Positions 47,787 through 56,506 of a stretch of 64,000 nucleotides of DNA are shown here, piece after piece. Source of the DNA: Sporosarcina ureae (lineage in GTDB: Bacteria; Bacillota; Bacilli; Bacillales_A; Planococcaceae); assembly GCF_002101375.1 (NCBI RefSeq), contig NZ_CP015207.1, forward strand, positions 806,001-870,000, given 5' to 3'. Each line of letters begins with the position of its first letter. The first letter of the stretch is position 1. A program made the position numbers and the translations under genes. The notes below the pieces were generated by a model. It did no database searches, was not told the DNA's origin, and saw nothing but the letters and a program-made list of their open reading frames with translations.

Positions 47787-48823
47787 TTAACTTTTTCCCG
47801 AAACACCGGCACTTTCAAAGGTAGCCATTTCATTGACCATCAGAACAGCCGATTGAATGATACTGAATGCAACTGCTGCGCCTGTTCCTTCTCCTAGTCG
47901 CATGGACAAAGATAAAATAGGTTCCTTTTCTAAGTATTGAAATGCCTTTTGATGCCCTGGTTCCATCGATTGATGGCCAAGCAACATATATCCAGCCGCA
48001 CCTTTGCTCATAGTCTCCGCCACGCAAGCTGCCGCAGTCGAGATAAATCCATCTAAGATGATCGGGATACGTTTAGAAGCTGCCGCCAGCATTGCACCTA
48101 CCATTGCAGCTAATTCTAGACCGCCAACCTTACGTAGCACGTCAAAGCCGTCAGAAGGATTAGGCTCATGAAGAGCTAGCGCCTCTCGAACTACTTTAAT
48201 TTTATGAAGATGTTGATCAGCTGATATTCCTGTTCCATAACCAACCAACTCTGCCGGATCTAATTCTGTAATGGCCGCCACTACAGCACTGCTTGTCGTA
48301 GTATTACCGATTCCTACTTCCCCTACCACTAAGAAGTCAACACCTTTTTCAAATAACGCAAGTGCTTCTTCAAAGCCAATCTCCAACGCTTTTTCCACTT
48401 CTAGCTGAGTCATCGCCTCGGTACGTAGAAAATTTTCCGAACCTTGACGAATCTTCCGGTCCTTCACTGGTTCAGAAAAGGATTCTCCGATCACACCTAC
48501 ATCAACCAAAGAAATTCCGCTTGTTGCTGTCTGCTGAATACATTGATTGCCGCACCACCTACCGCCATATTCTGTACCATTTGACGTGTGACTAGTTGAG
48601 GAAATGCAGAAATCCCTTCTTCCACAATTCCATGATCTGCTGCGAATACCAGTACACCTAATTGATTGATGCTAGGATGTTTCCGACCTTGTATCTCAGC
48701 TAATGTAATCACGATATCTTCAAGTTTCCCTAAACTTCCGATAGGTTTCGTCAACGTGTCTACGAATGCCTTCGCTTCCACTCCTGCGGATACATCCAAT
48801 GCAGGGATAGTATAATCTTTCAA
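47787..48823 (-). pseudogene. cobT: Nicotinate-nucleotide-dimethylbenzimidazole phosphoribosyltransferase CobT, one frameshift
   Basis: CobT activates lower-ligand bases for cobalamin assembly. The 5' frame (48823-48497) has the N-terminal TKPIGSLGKLED and FAADHGIVEEGIS motifs and ends soon after GGAAINVFSRQQQAE. The next frame resumes with ISLVDVGVIGE and runs through VGEVGIGNTTTSSAV and GGLELAAMVGAM to 47787. Joining them gives 345 residues, the family length. One A appears to be missing in GCGGAATTTC near 48513-48518. TTG start with AAGAAGG. No other cobalamin genes are adjacent. Confidence 0.85.
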
Positions 48824-49010
48824 AAGATGACCTTCTTTCTCTTTATGAACAAATATTCATCAAGTTTCTCTATAAGTATATCAGTAGTCGATAATGAGTA
48901 TCCAATTAAATATCCAGCATGCAAATAATGTCGTTTAAAGGTATACTATAACTAGCGGACATGTCATACATTACGCTAGTTACATTACTATCAGAAAAGG
49001 GGCGATCCAC

Positions 49011-49510
49011 ATGATTAGTGAAAATTAGCACAAGCTTTAAACGTACAAATGAATAATGAATTTGCCGCAGCACAAACCTACTTATCCATGGCTTCTTACT
49101 GTGAATATCGCAATTACAGCGGATTCGCGCACTTCTTTCTACAGCAAGTAGAAGAAGAGCGGTATCACGCAATGAAAATCTATTCTTATTTAAATGATCG
49201 TGGGATCCGAGCGATTATTACAGAAACACCTGCTCCAGCTACTTCTTTGATAACTTGGTACACACATTTGAAGTGGCATTATTACAAGAAAAAGAAGTAA
49301 CCAAAATCATTCTATCAAATCATGGATATGGCATGGGAAGAAAAAGGCACGCAACGATTTCTTTCCTGAATTGGTTCCTTGACGAGCAAGTCGAAGAAGA
49401 AGCAACGTTCGATAGACATATCGAGTATTTGAAACGTATCCGTGAAGATAAGAACGCATTGTTCATTTACGAGAAAGAACTTTCCACACGTTCATTCGAA
49501 GGCCGAATAA
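49011..49510 (+). pseudogene. Ferritin, at least five frameshifting indels
   Basis: Iron-storage ferritin (FtnA-like, about 165 residues if repaired). ATG 49011 with AAGGGG upstream. Protein fragments in successive frames: MISE, then LAQALNVQMNNEFAAAQTYL..., then FDNLVHTFEVALLQEKEVTK, then SFYQIMDMAWEEK, then HATISFLNWFLDEQVEEEAT to a GE-stop at 49510. Frame breaks near 49020-49025 (A lost), 49241-49249, 49303-49306 (one base extra), 49341-49347 and 49500-49504. Ferroxidase residues in EFAAAQ and VEEERYHAM are intact. No substitution to stop is needed to explain it, only indels. Confidence 0.8.
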
Positions 49511-49512
49511 AA

Positions 49513-49554
49513 AACAGGCAAGCTAGCGGTCCGCAGACCTCTTGCTTGCCTGTT
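49513..49554. terminator. Terminator between ferritin and CWC loci
   Basis: Perfect arms AACAGGCAAG / CTTGCCTGTT around an 18-22 nt loop, between convergent loci. Confidence 0.75.
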
Positions 49555-49736
49555 CTATTTCCAGTGATACGCCTTCAAACACGTTTCACATACACATCGT
49601 TTATGCAGTTGGTCTGCTGGTATTTGTCGAAACACTTCTTCAATAAAATCTTCTTGGTACACCAGCAATGTTCGTCACTCTCCATTGCATTACCGCACAG
49701 ATTATTCCCTTTGCAAATCGGACATGTGTATTTCAT
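49555..49736 (-). pseudogene. Cysteine-rich CWC-family small protein, one frameshift
   Basis: Begins MKYTCPICKGNNLCGN..HCWCTKK in one frame and continues in another as FIEEVFRQIPADQLHKRCVCETCLKAYHWK-stop. The CPIC, CWC and CVCETC cysteines match the CWC family of probable metal-binding proteins, about 60 residues. The frame break is near 49648-49655 (one base lost). ATG 49736 with GAGGGG upstream. Function unknown. Confidence 0.65.
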
Positions 49737-49748
49737 ATATTCCCCTCT

Positions 49749-49897
49749 CTACAATCGATGCTTGTCTAGCTCGGCTGTATTTTTCTTCTCTAATTGCTCT
49801 ACCCGATCTTCCAATTCTTATTTCGTTTCATACTTTCCATCGAATACAAACCAGCTAGTAAAGCGACCACAAATGTTGCGTAGTTAAACCACTCCAT
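49749..49897 (-). pseudogene. Small membrane protein with coiled-coil tail, one frameshift
   Basis: MEWFNYATFVVALLAGLYSMESMKRNK in frame one, then LEDRVEQLEKKNTAELDKHRL-stop in the next, about 49 residues when joined. One helix plus a short charged coil. Break near 49811-49819 in AAGAATTGG, where an A appears to be lost. AAGGGGCGG precedes ATG 49897. Family not recognised; similar one-helix plus coil proteins are common in Bacillales. Confidence 0.55.
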
Positions 49898-49927
49898 ACA
49901 TCCCGCCCCTTTTTTACTTTTGTTTTT

Positions 49928-50909
49928 TTAAAATATCTCATATACTTTTTTCAATGTGTCTGGTGTGAGTACCATATTATTTCATACATGTATTTCACTG
50001 CATATCCTAGCGCAACTGTCATAGAACCTGCGACACTTGCAGCGACGACCATTCCTGCACCTGGAATTACTTTAATGATTTGACGGAAAGCTGTTTTTCC
50101 GACATTTCCTACGATCGTTGCAATAATCAATTCTTGGCATGGTCTTTCGTAATCGGCTTGCCATATAATGTCGACAACTTTAACATGAGTCCCACTTGCA
50201 ATGTTGTCAATGGTATAAAATCAGCTCCCGGAATGGGAACCGCTCCAATAGTAGCGGCTGACGCACCAGCCGCGAGAATCCATCGTTTGGCAATAGACGA
50301 CTTATCCGCCATATTTGCTGCGAGTAATAGATCTTTATTTGCATCTTTTAATTGCTGTAGGATCTCTCTTTGTAAGAATTCCATTTGCTCTCCTGTCTTC
50401 GAAGAGATCGGAATAACCGGGTAAGCAAACCCAGTATGCTCCAAAACATAGTTCACTAAACTCAGAACATCATCCGCTGCATCTATTTTATTGAGCACAA
50501 GAATGATTTTCTTGTTGAGCGTGGCAATCTTATTTAATGACTTTAGTTCCGTATCTGACAACACCGTACCCGCTGCATTTAGGAAGAATAGAATCACATC
50601 TGCTTGATTATAAAATTTCAGTGTTTCATTTGAATGTTCTTGATAGATATCATCAAGACCCGGTGTATCAACAAAAAGTATATTATCTGTGTAATAAAAT
50701 TTCTTAACTTCCTTCGTTTCTCCCGGTTGCGCTCCCACTTCCGCTACATCTTTTTGCATTAGACGGTTCAGTGTTGATGACTTTCCTGCATTAACGTCCC
50801 CGATCATTGCAATAAGAATTTCTTTTTTTAATTGCTCATTGATGAGATCTGATTCTTCTTTAAAAACTTTATCGAATGATTCATCTGACATAAAATTTGG
50901 AGTTTTCAT
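49928..50909 (-). pseudogene. Dynamin/Era-like GTPase with DUF697 (YcjF-type) C-terminus, two frameshifts
   Basis: G1 GDVNAGKSST, G3 DTPGLDD and G4 NKID are intact in the first 260 residues. The frame then stops at 50127, but ELIIATIVGNVGKTAFRQ.. and VVAASVAGSMTVALGYAVKYMYE continue in another frame to about 49975, and NNMVLTPDTLKKVYEIF continues in a third to a stop at 49928. Breaks lie near 50130 (AAGAATTGA) and 49975 (GAAATAATATGG), each repaired by adding one base. The GTPase domain may still be made without the membrane-associated tail. The cellular role of this family is unclear. Confidence 0.75.
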
Positions 50910-50962
50910 TATAGCACTTCCCTCTGTTAAATTTGATTATTCAGATTACCCTATTGTAAAAA

Positions 50963-50998
50963 AGAGCATCAGTCATTCATCCTCTTTTGACTGATGCC
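50963..50998 (-). terminator. Terminator of the DUF420 gene
   Basis: On the minus strand GGGCATCAGTC..GACTGATGCTCTTTTTT, a stem with a long loop and a T run, 20 nt past the stop. Confidence 0.85.
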
Positions 50999-51019
50999 CT
51001 ACACTATTTATCTGATTAT

Positions 51020-51577
51020 TTAATAATAAGGTGAAATCAAGATATACACAAGTACCCCGGTGAAACTAACATATAACCAAATAGGCATCGTCCATCGTGC
51101 AATTTTGCGGTGACGCGGGATCTCCATATTCCATGCTCTTGCTACACTTGTTAGCGCTAACGGAACGATTGCAGCAGCTAATACGATGTGTGAAAACAGG
51201 ATGAAGTAATAGAATCCAGCCAAGAAACCACTACCGCCAAATGGTGTAGACTCTGATAAAAAGTGATAGGCGACATACGTCACTAAAAATAAAGCGGTTG
51301 TGCCAAATGCTGCATAGATAAAGCGTTCATGTAGTTTGATATTCTTCTTCAAGATTGCGACTAATGCACATACAAGAAAAATAAACGTGAAACTGTTAAA
51401 AATGGCATTTAATAAAGGTAAAATCGTAATATCGAATGCTGTGAAATTTTCTACGCCTGGCATACCTGCCAAGATGCCAATCGCACCGATGAGAATGACC
51501 GAGATAATGATAATCGCCGGACGGTAATTCCGTTTTTTGAAATTTGCGGGCGGTGTTGTTTGATTTGTATAATTCAT
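51020..51577 (-). CDS. DUF420 membrane protein (YozB/CtaM type)
   Basis: 185 residues with five membrane segments. The conserved DUF420 His residues are in NIKLHERFIYAAF, YVAYHFLSES, LFSHIVLAA and IPRHRKIARWT. The S. aureus relative CtaM is needed for function of the heme A-containing oxidase. It lies 7.5 kb from ctaB and not in its operon. Membrane topology and histidine pattern make the assignment good. Confidence 0.88.
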   Translation of the reverse strand: MNYTNQTTPPANFKKRNYRPAIIIISVILIGAIGILAGMPGVENFTAFDITILPLLNAIFNSFTFIFLVCALVAILKKNIKLHERFIYAAFGTTALFLVTYVAYHFLSESTPFGGSGFLAGFYYFILFSHIVLAAAIVPLALTSVARAWNMEIPRHRKIARWTMPIWLYVSFTGVLVYILISPYY

Positions 51578-51645
51578 CTAGTTACACTCCTAATTCTATA
51601 TTGATAACTACACTATATCGTACCATACGTAACACGTTATGCAGG

Positions 51646-52536
51646 TCAAATTTGTGTCGACTTTTGAAATTGCTCATCTGATTTTTCTCTGAATTCATCA
51701 ATAACTTTTATAAACTTAGCAATAGTCGGAGTCAAATAGGAATCCGCACGTCGTACAAAAACCGTTTTAATTTGACTGTATTTTGGTGGTAGATGATAGC
51801 AATAGACTGATCCTTGATCTAGAAGATGAGTAACAGTTGATCTCGGAACGAATGTAACACCTAATCCTGCTGCCACACTGCCAAGAATCGTCTCCAGTGT
51901 TCCGAACTCCATCATTTTCGTCGGCTTAAACCGCTCATCTTCGAGCCACAACTCTAAACGTGCCCGATAGCCACACCCCTTTCTGAAACAAAGAATTGGC
52001 TCATCTTTAATATCTTCTATGGATTGAAACGGTTTACTTGAAAGTAACACGAGTTCTTCTTCGAGCACATCATGTACAGCTAGGTCGGGATGCGCTGTTC
52101 CTTCCGATATAAAAGCTCCGTCGAGTTGATGGTTTAGAACCTTAAACTGCAATCCTTCAGTTACACCTGTCAATAGTGAAATATCGACTTGCTTATATTT
52201 ATTATTATATCTCGATAGAATAATCGGTAATTTGATGACGGTTTCTACCGACCCTAGCTCAAGTTTTCCTGAAGGCTCTTTGTCATTCTGCACGACTTTT
52301 CTCATTTCATTGGTTAGTGATAATATCTTCTCGCTGTAAATCAGAAGTCGTTTCCCCTCTGGTGTCAAGATCATTCCTCGATTATGTCGGTTAAATAATG
52401 GAGTCTTTAACTCCGCTTCGAGCTTTTGTATTCGGGACGTAATATTTGACTGTACATAGCGTAATTCTTTAGCAGCCGCTGTGATAGTTCCTTTCTCTGC
52501 GACCATCTGAAATATCTCTAAGTCTTTAAATTCCAT
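51646..52536 (-). CDS. LysR-family transcriptional regulator
   Basis: About 296 residues. N-terminal winged HTH (FKDLEIFQMVAEKGTITAAAKELRYVQSNITSRIQKLEAELKTPLF, cited in part), then a two-lobe effector domain with a Cys motif (PILCFRKGCGYRARLE). ATG 52536 has AGGAGGG upstream. Divergent from the EamA transporter gene with about 130 bp between, the usual layout for a LysR regulator and its target. The ligand is unknown. Confidence 0.9.
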   Translation of the reverse strand: MEFKDLEIFQMVAEKGTITAAAKELRYVQSNITSRIQKLEAELKTPLFNRHNRGMILTPEGKRLLIYSEKILSLTNEMRKVVQNDKEPSGKLELGSVETVIKLPIILSRYNNKYKQVDISLLTGVTEGLQFKVLNHQLDGAFISEGTAHPDLAVHDVLEEELVLLSSKPFQSIEDIKDEPILCFRKGCGYRARLELWLEDERFKPTKMMEFGTLETILGSVAAGLGVTFVPRSTVTHLLDQGSVYCYHLPPKYSQIKTVFVRRADSYLTPTIAKFIKVIDEFREKSDEQFQKSTQI

Positions 52537-52669
52537 AGTTACCCTCCTAGTCAAATTCTCTTACTTACATGATATCAATAAAATTGATAGTAGTCATCAT
52601 TATTATTCGTTTTACGTGATGTCTAATCTAGTGTTTACTAGAGATAGTACTTCTAGGAGGTTAGGTCCG

Positions 52670-53641
52670 TTGAAAAACAAAATTATCTGGGGAGCGTTTC
52701 TGTGCTTTATAGCTAGTGTTTCATGGGGGGCGATGTTCCCAGTTGCCAATAGTGCATTCAAAAATATCGACCCGTTTTATTTCACATTAATTCGTTATGT
52801 CTCAGTTACACTTCTGCTTGTCGCAATATTATGGTTTAAAGAAGGCTTGCAAGCTTTTCGCTTTGAAAAAAAGGGTTTATCTCTTTGGTTCTTCGGTACG
52901 ATGGCATTTGTTGTTTATAACCTCTTTATTTTCTGGGGACAAGATCTAATGGGACAACCCGGGACTATGGTAGCGTCTATTTCAGAAGCCATGATGCCAA
53001 TGATTTCTATTGTCATTGTATGGATGATTAGTAGACATAAACCACATGGTTTCACGCTCACTTGTGTGTTTACTGCATTTGTCGGTGTCATGCTTGTGAT
53101 CACAAAAGGTGATTTACGTACGTTCTTGACAGCAACAGATGACATTGTCCCTTCATTACTAATCTTCATTGCAGTAATCGGCTGGGTGATTTATACGATG
53201 GGTGGAAATCGATTTAGTGAATGGTCAGCATTACGTTATTCTACGTTGAGCTGTTTACTTGGCACATTAACTGCTTGTATAGTGGTGTTTTTCGTAACAT
53301 GGACAGGTTATATTTCTGTCCCCACTATTGAAACATTGCAAGTGGTAACACCACATATGTTGTTTATGATTATTTTTCCAGGTGTGATTGCATTAGTAGG
53401 TTGGAATGTTGGCGTACGAATTTTGTCTCCATTGAACGGTTTATTGTTTATTAATTTTGTGCCGGTGACCACATTAGTGATTTCATATATACAAGGATAT
53501 CAATTAACGATTTTCGATTACATTGGTACGGTATTTATTATTGCAGCGCTGTTAGGAAATAATATATTTCTCCGTATACAACAGAAGCGCAAAGATGAAG
53601 CGCGTCAATATAAAAAACATACTATACAGCCTAGTGTTTAA
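52670..53641 (+). CDS. EamA-family (DMT) permease
   Basis: About 323 residues with ten membrane segments in two EamA repeats. First helix WGAFLCFIASVSWGAMFPVANSAF, signature ..GQPGTMVASISEAMMPMISIVIVW and the second repeat PLNGLLFINFVPVTTLVISY. It probably exports or imports a small metabolite such as an amino acid. TTG 52670 has AGGAGG 8 nt upstream; the longer frame crosses the LysR-side promoter. A likely target of the divergent LysR regulator. Confidence 0.87.
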   Translation: MKNKIIWGAFLCFIASVSWGAMFPVANSAFKNIDPFYFTLIRYVSVTLLLVAILWFKEGLQAFRFEKKGLSLWFFGTMAFVVYNLFIFWGQDLMGQPGTMVASISEAMMPMISIVIVWMISRHKPHGFTLTCVFTAFVGVMLVITKGDLRTFLTATDDIVPSLLIFIAVIGWVIYTMGGNRFSEWSALRYSTLSCLLGTLTACIVVFFVTWTGYISVPTIETLQVVTPHMLFMIIFPGVIALVGWNVGVRILSPLNGLLFINFVPVTTLVISYIQGYQLTIFDYIGTVFIIAALLGNNIFLRIQQKRKDEARQYKKHTIQPSV

Positions 53642-53679
53642 TTCGAAGTTAGAGATCCACTATAATTAAATGAACAAAA

Positions 53680-53723
53680 AAACAAAGACATATTCCAAAT
53701 TCTTGGATTGTGTCTTTGTTTTT
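53680..53723. terminator. Terminator between the EamA and second chemoreceptor genes
   Basis: Hairpin AAACAAAGACA..TGTCTTTGTTT with inner pairing, T run on the plus side and A run on the minus side. Confidence 0.88.
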
Positions 53724-53760
53724 AAATGGCTGATTTTCCATTTACACTATAGATGAAAGA

Positions 53761-55386
53761 TTAGAATGTGAAGCGGTGGACGATACGACTTAACGCTGTT
53801 GCTTCGTCTGTTAGTTTGCTGGCATCACTTGCCAACTGCTGGATTCCCTCTACTTGTTCATCCATACCAGCTACTGTTTGGATGACACTATCTGTAAATT
53901 GTTCAGATATCATAGTAATTTGCTCGATGATTTTTTCGATTTGCTCACCGTCTTTAATTAATTCTTCCGCGTGAAGGCTATTGCTTGTGACAGCTGATTT
54001 TGTATCAATCACAGCGTCATTCATATAGAGAATGGATTGTCCGGCTATTTTGACGATTTCCACGCCTTCTTCAATAGTATCCGCATTCGATTCTACATGT
54101 TGTACGGCAATTTTCACTTCGTTATTTGTTTGTTCTAGTGTTCGCACAACATCATTTGCGAATGCATTCGTTTCTTCTGCCAGTTTACGAACTTCGTTTG
54201 CTACGACTGAGAATCCGTTCCCCGCTTCTCCTGCCCGCGCCGCTTCAATAGAGGCATTGAGTGCTAACAAGTTCGTTTGTTCAGCGATTTTTGTAATGAG
54301 AGAAACTTTTTGTATGACTTGGTTGATATCCTCTGCGACCTGCATAATTTTTTGTGAAGACATGTGAACCGCTTCATTGATCTGCCGCATCTTTTCTTCT
54401 GTTTCTTCAATTGCCTGACTACCTTGTGTTGCAGCAGTCAACGCATGTTCAGATTTGGAAAGTGTTTGTTGTATGCGTAATTCCATTTCTCGAATTCCCG
54501 CCATCATCGTCTGGACCATAGCGTTGGCAGATTGTAATGAAGATAATTGTTGCTCTGTTCCACTTTGGAAGTTTTGCATAGTTTCGCCATATGAAGTGAA
54601 GACATGTGATAATCGACCCGCTTCGGAAGCCTGCACTTCACTAATTCGATCCACGATTTCAGAGGAGCGATCGAGTTCTGTGACGATATTCTTTGTACCG
54701 ATAACGATTTTATTAATTTCGAAACCAATTTGATTAAACTCAGATCTGGATCTTTCGGTTACTTCGGCTGTTAGATCACCAGATGAAATTTTCCTCGTGA
54801 CTTTACGCCAAGACCGTACACCTTTCATGACTATGTTATAGAGACCAGTTGTGAAAATGCCTGAAAGAAGTAAAGACATACTAACGAATGCTACGCTCTG
54901 TTGGATAGGTAAATCAAATATATATGCAAGTACTCCCATCGCCAAAGCTGGCAATACAACAGATAAAGTCGCTCCATAAAGAATGTATTTCTGATGATTT
55001 ATTCGACCTAATCGCAACGTGAATTGCTTGCTTCCAACTTGAATGATTGGCATGGATGCATCAATAAGTCGCTCACCGGATTTTCTTTCATACACTTGCA
55101 GTAACGGCTTGGTTGTATTAGCAGCACACAAGCCAATGGCATCGGAAAATACTGTGCCTTCCCATAACCGATTAGTATGGATATAGCTCCGACCCATTTC
55201 ATCCACAATGACAAAGTATTCATCCTCTTCAAGCTGTTCGTCTAATATTTGATGAAGAACTTGATAATTCAAAGTAAATGATTGTTCATTTTCTATTAAT
55301 GGCTGAATGCGCTTTGTAACCCGTTCTACTTTTCTAAGAGCATTCCGTGCAGAAGATGTTCTCAAAAGCTTTTCCAATAATTTCAC
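53761..55386 (-). CDS. Chemoreceptor with N-terminal cytosolic sensor and mid-protein membrane pair
   Basis: 541 residues. The first 130 residues have no membrane helix and contain a globular sensor-like domain ([30 protein letters not shown]... [17 protein letters not shown]). Two close helices follow (about 135-190, [23 protein letters not shown] and [22 protein letters not shown]), then a HAMP-like segment and the MCP signalling coil with [20 protein letters not shown]. The sensor would be cytosolic with a short membrane hairpin. The ligand is unknown. No other chemotaxis genes nearby. Confidence 0.85.
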   Translation of the reverse strand: MKLLEKLLRTSSARNALRKVERVTKRIQPLIENEQSFTLNYQVLHQILDEQLEEDEYFVIVDEMGRSYIHTNRLWEGTVFSDAIGLCAANTTKPLLQVYERKSGERLIDASMPIIQVGSKQFTLRLGRINHQKYILYGATLSVVLPALAMGVLAYIFDLPIQQSVAFVSMSLLLSGIFTTGLYNIVMKGVRSWRKVTRKISSGDLTAEVTERSRSEFNQIGFEINKIVIGTKNIVTELDRSSEIVDRISEVQASEAGRLSHVFTSYGETMQNFQSGTEQQLSSLQSANAMVQTMMAGIREMELRIQQTLSKSEHALTAATQGSQAIEETEEKMRQINEAVHMSSQKIMQVAEDINQVIQKVSLITKIAEQTNLLALNASIEAARAGEAGNGFSVVANEVRKLAEETNAFANDVVRTLEQTNNEVKIAVQHVESNADTIEEGVEIVKIAGQSILYMNDAVIDTKSAVTSNSLHAEELIKDGEQIEKIIEQITMISEQFTDSVIQTVAGMDEQVEGIQQLASDASKLTDEATALSRIVHRFTF

Positions 55387-55487
55387 CTCTTTAGGTTCTT
55401 TTATACTATATAATTAATATACCATAAAATGTGAGAAAGGTCACAACGTTTTCCGCTGAACATTCATCAATCAGAACACTCAGGAAT

Positions 55488-55834
55488 TCAAACTATCGGA
55501 CATTTAGCTAACGGTAAAACTTACTTACTGATACTGCCAATTGCTACCGCTTTACCGTTTCCTACTGCCAACGCTATATATCGAACTTCTTTATCATTTA
55601 ATTCTGCGATAATTTCCATGGAAGGCTTGCCGATACGCACTTTCGCAAAGTATTTCACAGCTTTACCTTGCAACATATTATTACTTTTTTTAATCGTTCG
55701 TAGACCCACTTCCTGTAGTGTTTGTTGAACATTCAATAATACTATTTCCTCATCAGATAACTTCGCTCATTTAACGCATGATCTATTACTTTGCATCCCG
55801 TATTTGATCCATCTACAGGCACGATATTCTTCAT
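55488..55834 (-). pseudogene. Universal stress protein (UspA family), degraded
   Basis: ATG 55834 with AGGAGG starts MKNIVPVDGSNTGCKVIDHALNERS, which fits the UspA N-terminus. A one-base loss near 55770 shifts the frame; LSDEEIVLLNVQQTLQEVG continues in the next frame to AKVRIGKPSMEIIAELN and GNGKAVAIGSISK, followed by a TAA and, in the same frame, VLPLAKCPIV, which fits the family C-terminus. The region between beta-2 and KVRIG is also about 20 residues short. Frameshift, nonsense codon and shortening together point to true decay. Confidence 0.75.
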
Positions 55835-56020
55835 AATTGTTCCTCCTGTATTGTTCATAAAGTGCTTGAAAATTCTATGTGGACATCCTACTTTACTCAT
55901 TCAATTTTTACAGTAGAATCCCTCTTTATCCTGATTATTAAAGTCGAGTCAATTGATTTATCTTTAATTAGCTTTTACACTTTCAACACATTAAATAAAA
56001 ATAAACAGGGAGGAATCTGT

Positions 56021-56461
56021 ATGAAAAAATCGTGGCTTTTACCTGCACTCGCTGTATTTTTGGTTGCATGTAGTACTGATGAGGAAACAAAACCTGTAGC
56101 AAATGAGGACAACCCGGTTGATTTAATAGAGCCTGAGGAGGAACTAGCAGAACCTGAAGTTAATGAATCTGCTGGCACTGAAACACCCTCAGAAGATGTG
56201 CCTAGTGAAGAATCGAATGCTTCGTACAAACCTTCTAATTCCAACTTGTTAGGACATGAAGAAGCCGAGGTATTGGCAGAGCATATTCCGATGGACGAGT
56301 TAACAGCTCAAGTGAAAGTGGATAATCAAAATAAACGCATCATTCTTTTTGAAAATGAAAGCGGACAAAAAGTATACAAGAGTATTTTCATCAAAGACAA
56401 TCTCCATTTAAAAGTTATTGATTTAAATAGTGATAATGTATTGTATGAAGGAAATTTGTAA
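56021..56461 (+). CDS. Small acidic lipoprotein, unknown function
   Basis: 146 residues from ATG 56021 with GGGAGG upstream. Lipoprotein signal MKKSWLLPALAVFLVACS with Cys as the lipidation site. A low-complexity Glu/Pro/Ser/Asn linker follows (VDLIEPEEELAEPEVNESAGTE, cited in part), then a compact C-terminal part (about 85-146) with VKVDNQNKRIILFENESGQKVYKSIF. No family recognised. Monocistronic, closed by a strong terminator. Confidence 0.7.
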   Translation: MKKSWLLPALAVFLVACSTDEETKPVANEDNPVDLIEPEEELAEPEVNESAGTETPSEDVPSEESNASYKPSNSNLLGHEEAEVLAEHIPMDELTAQVKVDNQNKRIILFENESGQKVYKSIFIKDNLHLKVIDLNSDNVLYEGNL

Positions 56462-56469
56462 AACAGATG

Positions 56470-56506
56470 AAAAAGCGCACAGACATCATTGTCTGTGCGC
56501 TTTTTT
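56470..56506. terminator. Terminator between the lipoprotein and SLH-NlpC genes
   Basis: AAAAGCGCACAGACA / TGTCTGTGCGCTTTTTT, a long perfect stem with a short loop, in front of the convergent NlpC gene stop. Confidence 0.92.

Noticed and set aside
49255..49887. A 210-codon plus-strand frame that could be read as one protein
   Set aside because: Only its first part is ferritin; the rest runs antisense through the CWC and small membrane protein loci. It exists because of the indels.
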